Source: CAWEBF01 sp963807235 (GTDB lineage Bacteria > Acidobacteriota > Vicinamibacteria > Vicinamibacterales > UBA2999). Taken from it: a DNA stretch of 64,000 bases. Within the stretch, counting starts at the first letter, position 1; each line of letters starts with the position of its first letter. This document shows, piece by piece, positions 31,379-41,399 of this stretch. Under the pieces are notes generated by a model. That model saw nothing but the letters and a program-made list of their open reading frames with translations, was not told where the DNA came from and made no database searches. The stretch is from positions 37,320 through 101,319 of the forward strand of contig CAWEBF010000026.1 of NCBI GenBank assembly GCA_963807235.1, written 5' to 3'. The translations under genes were made by a program, and so were the position numbers.

Positions 31379-33212
31379 ATGAATCGGTTTGCCGTCTGCG
31401 CTGCGCTGACGCTGTGCGGTCTTGCGTGGCAGGCGCCCCTGGCCGTTGCCCAGACGGCCGAGAACGTCGCCGTCGTCATCAACGACGCGAGCCCCGATTC
31501 GAAGGAGATCGGCGGACTACTACGTCAAGGCACGAAGCATCCCCGCCGGAGAACGTCATCCGCATCCAGGCGCCGACCGACGAAACGGTGCAGCCGGCGG
31601 TGTTCCTGCAGTCGATCCAGCAGCCCATCGCGAACGCGCTCAGCCGCGGCAACCTGCAGGACCGGATCCTGTACATCGTCCTGACCAAGGACGTCCCGCT
31701 GCGGATCGCCGGCACCGGCGGCCAGGACGGCACCGTGGCCAGCGTGGATTCGGAGCTCACGCTGCTCTATCGACGCATGACCGGCGCAACGTGCCGACGC
31801 GCGGGCGCGTGGACAATCCGTACTTCCTGGGCTCGCGCCCGGTGGCGGAGGCCCGGCCGTTTTCCCACCGCGAGCACGACATCTATCTGGTGTCCCGCCT
31901 CGACGCGTTCACGGTCGAGGAAGCCAAGGCGCTGGTGGATCGGGCGGCGCGCACCGCCAGGGAGGGCCAGATCGTCCTGGACCAGCGGGATGCGCTGGTC
32001 AACCGGCTCGGGCGAGGACTGGCTGGGGCTGGCCGCGCAAAACATCTGACCAAGGCCGGTCACGGCGAGCGCGTGGTGCTCGAGACGACGCCCAAGCCCG
32101 CCCGGGACGTCAGCCCCGTGATGGGCTACTTCTCGTGGGGATCCACCGATCCGCAGAACCGCGTCCGCACCGTCAAGATGGACTTCGTTCCCGGCGCGAT
32201 CGGCGCCACGCTTCGTCAGCACCGACGCACGCACGTTCAAGGAGCCGCCGGCCGCCTGGCAGCCGACCAACACGAACGATCGCGCCACATGGTTCGGCGG
32301 GTCGCCGCAGTCGCTCGTGGGCGACCTGATCCGGGAGGGGCTGACGGGCGTGGCCGGCCAGGTGTCGGAGCCCTATCTGCAGAGCGCCGTTCGCCCGGAT
32401 GTGTTGTTTCCCGCCTACCTGCCGGTTTCAATCTGGTGGAGTCGTTCTACCTGGCGATTCCCCACCTGAGCTGGCAGACCGTCGTCATCGGCGACCCGCT
32501 GTGCGTCCCGTTCGCCCGGCGCCCGCTGACCAGGGCCGACATCGAGGGCGGCACCGACGACGACCTGGGCCAGCCGGCTTTCTTCGCAAAGCGCCGCGTG
32601 GCCCACATGCTCACGACATTGCCTGGTGCCCCCGAGAGCGGCCGCGCGACTTTTGATTCGTGCGGAAGGCTGACCTTCGGGACGACGACCGGTCGTCGGC
32701 CCGGAAGGCATGTGGAGCAGGCTTCGGAGCTGGCACCGAGCGCGGTGGCCATCCACATCCTGTTGGCGGAGCTTTACATCGACAGCGGGGGAGGCCGACC
32801 TGGCCGCCGAGCGCTACCGCAAGGTGATCGCGCTCCAGCCCAACAACGCCGACCGCGCTGAACAACCTGGCCTACGACCTGGCCGTCCGCGAGAAGAAGT
32901 TCGCCGAGGCATTGCCGATGGCCCGTAAGGCCCTTGCCGTGGCCCCGGCCAACGCCACCATCCTCGATACCGTGGGGTGGATTGAGTACCTGATCGGCAA
33001 CAACGCCGAAGCGGCCCGGCTGCTGGTTCTGGCGGCCAGGGGAGCTCCCCGCAACCCGGAGGTGCGACTACATGCCGCCATGGCCCTGGCCGCCCAGGGA
33101 GCCCGGGCGGCTGCCGCGAGCTGAGCTGGCCGAGGCGCTCAAGCTGGATCCCACCCTCGAGAAGCGCAGCGACGTGCAGGAACTGCGGGCGAGACTCCCC
33201 GCGCAGAATTAG
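31379..33212 (+). CDS. TIGR03790-like secreted protein with C-terminal TPRs (many frameshifts)
   Basis: ATG 31379 opens a signal peptide (MNRFAVCAALTLCGLAWQAP). The conserved pieces VVINDASPDS, YYVKARSIPAENVIRIQAP, DRILYIVLTKDVPLRIAGTG, VDSELTLLYRRMTG, GYFSWGSTDPQNRVR, FNLVESFYLAIPHLSWQTVV and GDPLCVPFA match the uncharacterised TIGR03790 family as I remember it. A tail with TPR-like repeats follows (LLAELYIDSGEADLAAERYR; NATILDTVGWIEYLIGNNAE). At least seven one-base shifts break it. Its function is unknown; similar proteins occur in bacteria that have exosortases. The TPR end may connect it to the TPR lipoproteins encoded further on. Confidence 0.7.
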
Positions 33213-33245
33213 CCAGACGCCGCCTTGGCTGAGCCGACCAAAGCC

Positions 33246-33265
33246 CGCCCTGAGGGCGACTTTTT
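33246..33265 (+). terminator. Rho-independent terminator
   Basis: CGCCC-TGA-GGGCG (33246-33258) is followed by AC and five T residues, 34 bases after the TIGR03790-like stop codon. It closes the transcript that runs from the Ig-repeat protein. Confidence 0.65.
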
Positions 33266-33321
33266 CGGCCGCCAGAGACTGCACCCTATCGATTCACTAG
33301 CATATTCTTCAGGTGACCCCC

Positions 33322-33337
33322 TGGCCGCCAAATTGCT
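33322..33337 (+). promoter_or_regulatory. Sigma-54 promoter of a PEP-CTERM gene
   Basis: TGGCCGCCAAATTGCT matches TGGC-N8-TTGCT with a 10-base GG-GC gap. Transcription would start near 33348, about 45 bases before ATG 33393. Confidence 0.75.
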
Positions 33338-33392
33338 TCCCTGAAAGCCTGAAATCCCCAATACGCTTCTTGGGGTCGGAGGGTGTCTCGGA

Positions 33393-34201
33393 ATGTCTCG
33401 TATCGCGGTTGCACTGCTTACGGTTTTGGCGCTCGGCGGGTTTGCCAATCAGGCGAATGCTACGGTTGTGTTCTCGGGTTCTGGGGGTGGTCTCTCGGCA
33501 ACCGCCTCCTTCACGATCTCGGGCACACAGCTCACCATCCTCCTGTCGAACACCGACGCAGCCACTGGGGCTGGCGCTCCCGACGATCCCGCAGAGGTTC
33601 TGTCAGGCCTGTTCTTCAACCTGGGCACCACCGCGTTTACGCCCTCAACGGCCAAAACGACTGGCAACGGCTCCATCATCCAGACGGCAAATTGCGATAT
33701 CACGAGCTGTTCCGGTCAGACCAACATCGGCGGCGAGTGGAGCTACGCCTACGGCGGAGTCAATTGGCTGACCGGCACCAACCAGGGCATCTCGAGCAGC
33801 GGCTATCTGAACACCAACACCAGCTGCGGGCAACTTCAACGGTCCGAACTACGAGAACCCGAACGCCCTGAACGGCATCGAATTCGGTCTCGTGCCCAAT
33901 AACTGGGTTGCCTACAGCGGCAACGGCGGGTTGGACAACAACGCGCTGATCGAGGGGACCGTCGAAGTTCGTGCTCAACATCCCATCGGGCCTCACCGAG
34001 GCGGACATCAAGAACGTCTACTTCACCTACGGCACCAGCGCCGGCGAGAACACCATTCCAGGCACGACGTCCGCCACGCCCACGAGCACGAGCACTCCGA
34101 CGAGCACCGGGAGCATCCCGGAGCCGGCGCTGCTGACGATGCTCGGGATGGGTCTGGTTGGAGCGGGCTACCGGATGAGGAAGTCGAAGTCCCGGGCCTA
34201 A
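33393..34201 (+). CDS. PEP-CTERM sorted surface protein 1 (frameshifted)
   Basis: About 268 residues. ATG 33393 gives a signal peptide (MSRIAVALLTVLALGGFANQ). The middle is Gly/Ser/Thr/Asn-rich (LSATASFTISGTQLTILLSN; GVNWLTGTNQGISSSGY), typical of exosortase substrates. After frameshifts near 33830 and 33970, a Thr/Ser/Pro stretch leads to the C-terminal tripartite sorting signal: PEP in GSIPEPALLTMLGMGLVGAG, a transmembrane segment, and the basic tail YRMRKSKSRA. Exosortase should cut at the PEP motif. A sigma-54 promoter precedes it and a stem-loop follows. The function of the mature protein is unknown. Confidence 0.88.
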
Positions 34202-34241
34202 AATCGTTCCCAAGACAGACTGGCCCTTCGGGGCCACCAGT

Positions 34242-34285
34242 CGCGGATGTGTCCTTCAGACGGGCGCATCCGCGATTTGTCTTTC
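34242..34285 (+). terminator. Stem-loop, probable terminator
   Basis: CGCGGATG (34242-34249) pairs with CATCCGCG (34267-34274) and is followed by ATTTGTCTTT. A second hairpin with a TTCG loop (TGGCCC/GGGCCA) lies just before it. Both follow the PEP-CTERM gene. The T-run is imperfect. Confidence 0.5.
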
Positions 34286-34315
34286 CGGACGTCCGTCGTA
34301 GGATTTGATCGCGCG

Positions 34316-35138
34316 ATGACGACTCCACGCTGGCTCATGTCCGCCTTCATCGCGTGGCACCTGGCGTCGATCACGTTCACCGCTCTTCCCACCGGCCGTT
34401 GGGTGGCCCGGGTCGAACCCCCTGTCGACGCCGATACCGCGCCGCTGCAGGCCCCCGATCGGCCCTCGACAGTCACCCGCGCGATTGACGCATTGAGCCG
34501 CGGTGTCGCCGTGCCCGTCGGCGCCCTGCGTAGCGGGGTGGAGCGGGTGCTCGGCAGGCCCATCGGCTGGTACGTGGCGCTGACCGGCCTGGCCCAGAAC
34601 TGGGCGATGTTCTCCAACCCGCCCCAGTACGACCGCTATTGGCGCGTCCGCTATTACGTAGAGGCGCAGGGCGGACGGCCGTGGACGGCCACCGAGCTCA
34701 TCGGTCCTTCTCACCGCGAGGACCGGGTGCGGCTGGTCCAGTCATATCGGGACTCATATCGCGACAAGGCCTTCGAGATTGCCTTCGACGGGTTCGTCAA
34801 GCGCCGCAGGCCGAGCGCCATCGAACCCGGCGCGCGCCCGGAAGACTTGCCCGACGACCTCGCGCCCATCGGCCGGTATTTCGCGCGCCACTTCGCCGCC
34901 CGGCTCCAGGACGGAGAGCGAATCACCCGCACCGAGGTCTGGGTGGGCACGTGTCGCCAACAAGAAACCGGGTGAGCCGGTCGATGCGGCGGTTGCCATC
35001 GAGCGCCGCGCGGCGCTACTCGGGTACACCGAGGGTCCTGTCGAAGAGCGCCTGACGGTGCGCCCCTATCCGCCCTACCACGGCGTCGAGACCGAGGGCG
35101 ACATCGAGTGGCTGCTTGAGTACTACGAGCAGTCGTGA
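34316..35138 (+). CDS. Hypothetical protein, partner of the HTTM protein (one frameshift)
   Basis: About 274 residues starting at ATG 34316 with a hydrophobic helix (LMSAFIAWHLASITFTALPT). A second amphipathic segment follows (WYVALTGLAQNWAMFSNPPQ), then a soluble domain (YYVEAQGGRPWTATELIGPS). A one-base shift near 34955 separates WVGT from VANKKPGEPVDAAVAIERRA; the end is LLEYYEQS. I do not recognise the family. Its stop overlaps the GTG of the HTTM gene, and small membrane-linked partners of this size commonly stand beside HTTM genes, so a two-protein complex is inferred. Confidence 0.6.
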
Positions 35139-36082
35139 GCGACACGCCGCCCGTGGCCGGCGCAAGGGCCTCCTGGCGCGCGCGCTGGGAAGCCTACTGG
35201 TTCACCAAAGTGCCGCCACATTCGGTGGCGGCATTGCGGATCGTCTTCGGCGCGATGGCCCTCGCCGGCGTGGCGGGGCTCACGCCGGTCGATGAGTTCT
35301 GGTCGCTCGACGGTCTGAGTCCCCTTCCCAGCAACCCCAACGGGCCACGGTCGTGGCTCATCGGCAACGGCCTGGCGGTGTGGGCCGGCCGCGCATTCTT
35401 CGCGTATTCCGCCATCGCGGCTCTGGCAATGCTGGTGGGATACCGCAGCGACCTTGCCGTGCTGGCGACGTTTCTCGGCCTGTGGCTGCAGACGCACTGG
35501 AACCGGTTGCCGTTGTCGTCGGCGCACCAGGTCGTGCTGGTGGTGCTGTTCTGCCTGATCTGGACCGACACCGGGCGCGTGTGGTCGCTCGACGCGAGGC
35601 GTCGAAGGCCGCCCGACCAGGGCAACGACGGTGTCGCGATCTGGCCTCTCAGGCTCATCCGCTTCCAGGTCGCCCTGATCTACTTCAGTACGGCGCTGTG
35701 GAAGCTGCTGCACCCGGTATGGCGCGACGGCTCGGCCGTGTACTGGGCGCTGAACCTGAACACCTTTCACCGGTTCCCCTGGACGCTGCCGGTTGCGGCC
35801 GAGCCGTTTGTCGCGCTCATGTCGTGGGGCACGCTGCTCTTCGAGTTGTGCTTCCCGGCGCTGGTCTGGTTTCGCCGCACGCGGACCCCTGCACTGATTG
35901 TTGGCCTGGGGCTGCACCTCGGGTTGTGGCTCACGCTCGAGATTGGGCCCTTCAGCTGGGTGATGATCGCCGGCTACATCGCGTTTCTCGATCCTCATCG
36001 CGTGGCCCGATTCAGTGGCCAGGGTGCAGGCCTGGACAGAATCGAGCAGCCCTCCGCCGGCAACGCCGCCTCGGGCCGCTGA
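35135..36082 (+). CDS. HTTM-domain membrane protein (vitamin K-dependent carboxylase-like)
   Basis: An intact 315-residue integral membrane protein with the HTTM pattern: an N-terminal RASWRARWEAYWFTKVPPHS, then VAALRIVFGAMALAGVAGL, LSSAHQVVLVVLFCLIWTDT, LRLIRFQVALIYFSTALWKL, RDGSAVYWALNLNTFHRFPW, and closing helices with LGLHLGLWLTLEIGPFSWVM. Six to eight membrane segments are visible. HTTM is the horizontally transferred transmembrane domain related to gamma-glutamyl carboxylase, but most bacterial members lack a known reaction. The GTG start at 35135 overlaps the stop of the partner gene. Its connection with the exosortase system is only by location. Confidence 0.88.
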   Translation: MSDTPPVAGARASWRARWEAYWFTKVPPHSVAALRIVFGAMALAGVAGLTPVDEFWSLDGLSPLPSNPNGPRSWLIGNGLAVWAGRAFFAYSAIAALAMLVGYRSDLAVLATFLGLWLQTHWNRLPLSSAHQVVLVVLFCLIWTDTGRVWSLDARRRRPPDQGNDGVAIWPLRLIRFQVALIYFSTALWKLLHPVWRDGSAVYWALNLNTFHRFPWTLPVAAEPFVALMSWGTLLFELCFPALVWFRRTRTPALIVGLGLHLGLWLTLEIGPFSWVMIAGYIAFLDPHRVARFSGQGAGLDRIEQPSAGNAASGR

Positions 36083-36241
36083 CACTTTCGTCTCCCCACC
36101 CGTCGAGGGCGTAAGACGCGAGGCCCGCGGACCGAGCCCCGGGAGCGTCGAATCGTCAGACAACCGCCGTATTTTCAACCGATTAGGACGCAGCGGATAA
36201 CCGCGGCAGGGCGGGCGGTGACCTTGCACTTCGGGTCGCTG

Positions 36242-36727
36242 ATGAAGATCCTCTTCGTTCTGATCTGCCTCGTCACGACGGCGATTCCTGCGCGGGCGGA
36301 GGTGGGGCCGGCAGTCGACGTCGCCAGCCGTGCCCGTGGCGCCGGCAAAGTCGTCGTCGCCAGAATCGTCGATGTTCGAGCCCAGTTCGAGACCAACCGC
36401 TTCGGCGATCAGCTGATCGTCTCGCACGCGGTCCTCGAGGTGCTCGAGACGCTGAAAGGCGCGCCCGAGGCCACGCTACAGATTGCCGTCGAAGGCGGCA
36501 CCGTGGGTGACCTCACGCTCAAGGTCTCGGACCTTCCGAGCGTCACCGAAGGCGAGCGCGCCGTCTTCTTCCTGGAGGCGAGCGGCAACCGGAACACGCC
36601 GTACGGCAGGGGCCGCGGCATCATGAAGCTCACGGCCGGTGACCGGGTCGATGGGACCACGCTGTCCCTCGACGACGTGCGACAGCAGGTACGCGGCGCC
36701 CTCGCGCAGGGCCGGGGAGGCCGCTGA
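36242..36727 (+). CDS. Hypothetical secreted protein before the matrixin gene
   Basis: An intact protein of about 161 residues from ATG 36242, with a signal peptide (MKILFVLICLVTTAIPARAE). The mature part contains VVARIVDVRAQFETNR, HAVLEVLETLKGAPEATLQI and GERAVFFLEASGNRNTPYGR, a beta-rich pattern seen in small secreted proteins next to metalloproteases, where they may be inhibitors or chaperones. I have no family name. Its TGA overlaps the ATG of the matrixin-type gene (TGATG), so the two are coupled. Confidence 0.6.
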   Translation: MKILFVLICLVTTAIPARAEVGPAVDVASRARGAGKVVVARIVDVRAQFETNRFGDQLIVSHAVLEVLETLKGAPEATLQIAVEGGTVGDLTLKVSDLPSVTEGERAVFFLEASGNRNTPYGRGRGIMKLTAGDRVDGTTLSLDDVRQQVRGALAQGRGGR

Positions 36728-37864
36728 TGCGAAGCCGACTCTCAATCCATGCTCTGGCCGCGCTCGCCGCGGCGGTGGCCGTAACGGGTGCCGCGCACGC
36801 GTATCCGACCTACTCCCGTTGGGCTTCCAACAGTGCGACCTTCTACGTGAACGCCGCGAACGCGGACGTGACGGCCGCCGCGGCCGCCACCGCGCTCCAA
36901 GCCGGCATGAACGTGTGGAACACGCAGGGCGACTCCGCGTTCCGCTTCCAATACGGTGGCACCGTCTCGGATACCTCGACAGGCTACGACAATCGCAACG
37001 TGGTGATATTCCGCAACAGCACCAGCGGATCGGCGATCGCCACGACGTACTCCTGGTGGAACTCCAGCAACCAGCTGCTCGACAGCGACATCATCTTCTG
37101 GGACGCCGGCTTCACGTTCTTCACTGGCACGTCGGGGTGCGGCGAATGTCTCCAACGCCGCCTACATCGAAGACGTCGCGACGCACGAGTTCGGTCACGC
37201 TCTCGGCCTGAGCCATTCGAGCTACACCGACGCGACGATGTATCCCAGCTACAGCTACTGCTCGCAGGCGTTCCGCACATTGGCGCCGGACGACATTGCC
37301 GCTGTCCGGAGCCTGTATCCAGCCTCCGCGTCGACCAACACGGCGCCCAGCGTCAGCATCGGCAGTCCGGCCGCCAACGCCAGCTTTACCGAAGGCGCCT
37401 CGGTCGCGTTCAGCGGCTCGGCCACCGACACGCAGGACGGCAACCTCACTGCGTCGATCCAGTGGACCGACAACGGCACGTCCATGGGTCAGGGCGGATC
37501 GGTCGCCCGCATCCTGACGGTCGGCTCGCACTCCATTGTTGCGCGCGTGACGGATAGCGGCGGGCTGCAGGCGTCCAGGACGATCGTTGTCACCGTGACG
37601 GCAAACTCGAGCGGCCAGACCGCTGGACCGACCTTGACGGTTCGTGGCCGGAAGGTGAAAGGCCTGCAGAAGGCGGACCTGTCGTGGAACGGTGTGAGCG
37701 GCGGCTCCGTGGACGTCTACCGCAACGGCTCACGCGTGATGAGCACGGCGAACGACGGCGCCGAGACCGACCCGATCAACAAGAAGGGCGCCGGCAGCTA
37801 TACCTACCGGGTGTGCGCGCAGGGCACCACGACCTGTACCAACAACGCTCAGGTGAGTTTCTAA
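36727..37864 (+). CDS. Secreted matrixin-type zinc metalloprotease with Ig-like domain (one frameshift)
   Basis: About 379 residues. A signal peptide (ALAALAAAVAVTGAAHAYPT) is followed by a catalytic domain with AGMNVWNTQGDSAFRFQYGG and the zinc motif HEFGHALGLSHS (HExxHxxGxxH), then a downstream Met-containing turn (DATMYPSYSYC), as in M10 metzincins. An extra G near 37137 splits CG/ANVSNAAYIEDVATHEFG. An Ig-like domain follows (APSVSIGSPAANASFTEGAS) and then an FN3-like C terminus (ADLSWNGVSGGSVDVYRNGS). All active-site residues remain. It probably acts outside the cell, possibly on matrix or sorted proteins. Confidence 0.87.
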
Positions 37865-37865
37865 G

Positions 37866-38966
37866 TCAGAAGGCTTCCAGCACCGTGGCGATTCGCTCGG
37901 CGGCCTGACCGTCCCACAGGGGTGGGCCGCCGGCCGGCGGTTTCAGGCTCTGAAGCCGCGCCCATCCGGCCGCGATGCGCGCGGGGTCGGTGCCCACCAG
38001 CTGGTTCGTGCCGTGAGTGATGGTGATCGGCCGCTCCGTATTCTCACGAAGCGTCAGGCAGGGCACGCCGAGGATCGTCGTCTCTTCCTGGATGCCGCCG
38101 GAGTCCGTGAGCACCACGCGCGCCCCTTCCATCAACCCGACGAAGTCCAGGTAGCCCAGGGGATCGATCAGACGAAGCCTCTGCTGGTCGACCATCGCGG
38201 CCGCGGTCACCGATCTCGTCACGGCTGGACGCGTGCGTGGATGCACCGGGAAGACGACCGGCACCGCACCGGCCACCACATCGATGCCCTGCATGAGCCG
38301 CTCGAACGACACTGAGTCGTCCACGTTGCTCGGCCGATGGAGCGTCATCAGCCCATAACCGCCAGGCTTCAGGCCCAGTGTCTCGTGCACGCGCGTGGCC
38401 CGCGCCCGATCCCGGTGCGCCATCAGCGTGTCGATCATCACGTTCCCGACGAAATGCACCTTGGCGGGGTCTATGCCCTCCCGCCGCAGATTCTCCGCGG
38501 CCGACTCCTCGGTGGTGAAGAGCAGGTCGGAGATCTGATCCGTCAGAACCCGGTTGATCTCCTCCGGCATGCTGCGATCGAAGCTGCGCAGGCCGGCCTC
38601 GACGTGCGCGATCGGCACCCCCAGCTTGGAGGCTACGAGCGCGCAGGCGATCGTGGAGTTCACGTCGCCCACGACCAGCACCATGTCCACAGGCTGATCG
38701 CTGAGCACGGGTTCGAACGCCGCCATGATCGCCGCCGTCTGCTGCGCGTGGCTGCCTGACCCGACGTTCAGGTTGATGTCGGGACGGGGAATGCCCAGCT
38801 CGTCGAAGAAGACCTGTGACAGCTTCTCGTCGTAGTGCTGGCCCGTATGGACCAGCACCGATTCGAACGCCCCCGGCCGCCGCTTCAGCGCGGCGACGAT
38901 GGGAGCGATCTTCATGAAGTTGGGGCGGGCGCCAGCGATGCTGACGATGCGCCGGCGGCGCGCCAC
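37866..38966 (-). CDS. wecB: UDP-N-acetylglucosamine 2-epimerase WecB
   Basis: An intact protein of about 366 residues that converts UDP-GlcNAc to UDP-ManNAc for surface polysaccharides. The motifs are GARPNFMKIAPIV, VHTGQHYD, VGDVNSTIACALVASKLGV, AHVEAGLRSFDRSMPEEINR, DLLFTTEESAAENL, TLHRPSNVD, FPVHPRTRP, LTDSGGIQEETTILGVPCLT and RENTERPITITHGTN. The GTG at 38966 is chosen because the fold starts four residues later and the upstream TPR gene ends at 38972. It is the last gene of a minus-strand pair and converges with the matrixin gene, with a 1-bp gap between stops. Confidence 0.95.
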   Translation of the reverse strand: MARRRRIVSIAGARPNFMKIAPIVAALKRRPGAFESVLVHTGQHYDEKLSQVFFDELGIPRPDINLNVGSGSHAQQTAAIMAAFEPVLSDQPVDMVLVVGDVNSTIACALVASKLGVPIAHVEAGLRSFDRSMPEEINRVLTDQISDLLFTTEESAAENLRREGIDPAKVHFVGNVMIDTLMAHRDRARATRVHETLGLKPGGYGLMTLHRPSNVDDSVSFERLMQGIDVVAGAVPVVFPVHPRTRPAVTRSVTAAAMVDQQRLRLIDPLGYLDFVGLMEGARVVLTDSGGIQEETTILGVPCLTLRENTERPITITHGTNQLVGTDPARIAAGWARLQSLKPPAGGPPLWDGQAAERIATVLEAF

Positions 38967-38971
38967 TAGGC

Positions 38972-41241
38972 TTACCGGCCCAGGCTGTCGAGCGTCCGCT
39001 GCGCGTCGTCCGCGCCGTCGAACGACTTGGAGATCGCCAGCGCCCGCTGCAGGGACAGCCGCGCCGCGGTCCCGGTCGCCGGCCTTCACGTGGGCGACGC
39101 CCAGGTGGTAGTGATAGGTCGGGTTGTCCGGGCTCGTTCTGCGTGGCCTGCTCGAGCGGCGAGATGGCCAGCGCGGGCAGCCCGCGTTTCACGTACACCC
39201 AGCCCAGCGTGTCGCTCACGTTGGCATCGTCGGGTCTGCGCGGCCTTTGCCGTCTGCGCCCGGTTCAGACGCCACGTCGAGGTTGGTGCCGGCCTCGGCG
39301 TCCATGTACGCCAGGTTGTTCGACGCGACCGACGAGCGGGGATCGAGCGACAGCACCTTCTCGAAACGCTCTGCGCGGCCGCCGACATGTTGCCCTGAAC
39401 CAGCTGAATCATGCCGATCATCGTGTGGCCCGGCACGTCGTTGGGCCGTTCTGCCACGCGCTCCTCATATGCCTTCAGAGCCTGATCGAGCTTCTTCTGA
39501 CGCACGAGGATCTGGCCAAGCACGTGGTAGCCCTCGAGTTGGGTCGGGTCGAGGTCCACGGCCTTCCGGAGTGACAGATTCCGCTGCTGCAAGGTCGCCG
39601 ATGGCGGCATAGGTGCGCCCCGCGATGACGAGCGCCGTGCGAATCATGTGGGAACTCGCTTCAGGTGGGCCTCGATGCGTTGCCTCGAGTCGCCGGGGCG
39701 TTTGGCTGCGATGTCGAGTTCGAGGAGCCCTCGCAGCGCTACCGCCGAGTTTGGCGCGGCTTTGAAGCCGCGGGTAAGGCCGTCTCTTGCGCCCTCCAGA
39801 TTGCCTTCCTTCTGCAGGAACAGCCCTGCAGGTTCATGATGTCGGCCTGATCGGGCGCTATTCTGGTCAGCGTTCGAGTTCGGCGCTGGCCTGGGGGACT
39901 CGGCCTTGGGCGACCAACACCCGCGCCATCGCGATATCGAGAACCGACGTCGGAGCGCGCATCAACTGCTTGCTGCGCAAACAAGGCGGCGGCGTCTACC
40001 TTGCCGGTGTCCAGGTTCAGATGCGCCAGGGCAATCAGCGCCTCCACCGCAGTCGGCCGAAGCTTGAGGACCTCTGAAAGGCCTGTTCCGCCGCGATGGC
40101 GTCGTTCAACGCCACGTGGGCTGGCCCTCAAGGAAGTGCGCCTCGGGAGCGCGGGACTCCGCCTTAACTGCGTGTCGCGCCATGGCGAGTGCCTCCTCCC
40201 GACGGTCCTCTCCCAATAGCCAATTGCCCTTGACCGTCAGAACGGCACGTTGTCGGGGTTTTCCTTGATCAGGGCATCCACCGTCCGTGGGCGAGATCGC
40301 GATTTCCCTCTTCGTACTGGATGCCTGCCAGGCGGCCCTTGGCGGGGACGGCTGCCATTCCTTATGTTCGCCAGCTCGGTCAGAATGGGCTTGGCGTCCT
40401 CATATCGTCGCAGCGAGACGTACAGGTCCGCCAATGTCAGCTTGGCTCCGGGCTCTGTGCTGAGCCTCGCCACCTGCTTCAACGGCTCCTCGGCCTCGCG
40501 GGCCGGCCGTGGCGCGGTAGACGTTGGCCAGGGTGATGTAGGGCTCCACGCATTTCGGGACGGCCTCGGACGCTTTCTTCAGCGCCGTGATGCGTCTAGT
40601 GCCCGCCCGGTGACGAAGTAGTAGTTCGCCAGCGCCATGTGGGCCTGGAGTGACTGTGGCGCGACGACGATCGCCTGCTTGAAGCCAGCTTCGGCCTCCG
40701 CCTTCAGCCCTTCAGCGCCTGAACCTGGCGCGGTCGATATAGGTGGAGCTGCGGTTCGGGTTGAATTTGATGCGGACGTTGAGTCCCTCGAGAGCGGACT
40801 CGTTGTCCCTCAGACCGGCCGCCGCTCCGGCCCGCAGCACGTGAGCCTCCGCGTTGGAGGGGTCGAGCTTCAGTGCGGCCTCGGCCCTTGTGCGGGCGTC
40901 TTCGAACCGGCCCCCCGCGAGCAGGATCTTCGCGGCTTCGACCTGCGCCGGCACGTCGGCGGGAAGCAAATCGGCGGCCCTGACAAGCTCTCCCAACGCG
41001 CGCTCGCCCTGGCCCACCGCCGATGAACGCGCGCCCAAGCTTCTGACGGGCCTCGGCGTTGCGGTCGTCTTCCTGCACCGCCCGCTGAAACTCGATAACG
41101 GCCTCGGCGGTCTTTCCCTCTTTCACGAGCGCGTCGCCCCGGGCGATGCTCTCGGCGGCGCCGTTCGAGCCCATGCCGCATGCCGCAGCCATCAGGCACA
41201 GCAGCACAGACGGGCATCCAGAATTCCAGAAATCGGCGCAT
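38972..41241 (-). CDS. TPR lipoprotein of the PEP-CTERM system (PrsT-like), many frameshifts
   Basis: About 750 codons from ATG 41241. The start (MRRFLEFWMPVC, then LLCLMAAACGM) is a lipoprotein signal with Cys in the lipobox. TPR units follow: LVKEGKTAEAVIEFQRAVQE, ELVRAADLLPADVPAQVEAA, EAALKLDPSNAEAHVLRAGA, TLADLYVSLRRYEDAKPILT, SVTLAANLGRAQ-type units and a final KRALAISKSFDGADDAQRTL-type repeat before TAA 38974-38972. Ten or more one-base shifts break it. It shares the 'G..L...k..EAi.efr.A.q.d...' opening with the two TPR genes at 42699 and 44958. Such PrsT-type proteins accompany exosortases; their task is unknown. A sigma-54 promoter precedes it, and wecB follows it closely. Confidence 0.75.
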
Positions 41242-41321
41242 AGAAGTCTCCAAGATCCTCCCCGATTGTAAGTCCGCGCGCGTGATACCGGGCGAGGTTA
41301 AGCGAAGCTCACCCATAGAAG

Positions 41322-41337
41322 GGCAAGGACCGGGCCA
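41322..41337 (-). promoter_or_regulatory. Sigma-54 promoter of the minus-strand TPR lipoprotein gene
   Basis: On the minus strand TGGCCCGGTCCTTGCC reads TGGC-N8-TTGC with the 10-base GG-GC gap. It lies about 80 bases before ATG 41241 and just after the PEP-CTERM terminator at 41345, so the TPR-wecB pair has its own transcript. Confidence 0.72.
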
Positions 41338-41344
41338 ACCAGGC

Positions 41345-41379
41345 AAAAAAAAAGGGCTTGGCACCGAAGTGCCAAGCCC
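41345..41379 (-). terminator. Strong rho-independent terminator with TTCG tetraloop
   Basis: On the minus strand an 11-bp perfect stem (GGGCTTGGCAC with GTGCCAAGCCC) closed by a TTCG loop is followed by nine T residues. It begins 21 bases after the stop codon of the PEP-CTERM gene read on that strand. Confidence 0.95.
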
Positions 41380-41399
41380 AGGACAAGCTGTCTTCGAGC

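Noticed and set aside
24677..33212. True pseudogenes produced by decay
   Set aside because: Frames on either side of each break stay conserved, and the same kind of break hits ATP synthase and mfd, so sequencing error is the simpler cause.
36213..36228. GGGCGGTGACCTTGCA as a sigma-54 promoter before the secreted protein at 36242
   Set aside because: The GG-GC gap is right, but transcription would start only about 3 bases before ATG 36242, leaving no ribosome site.
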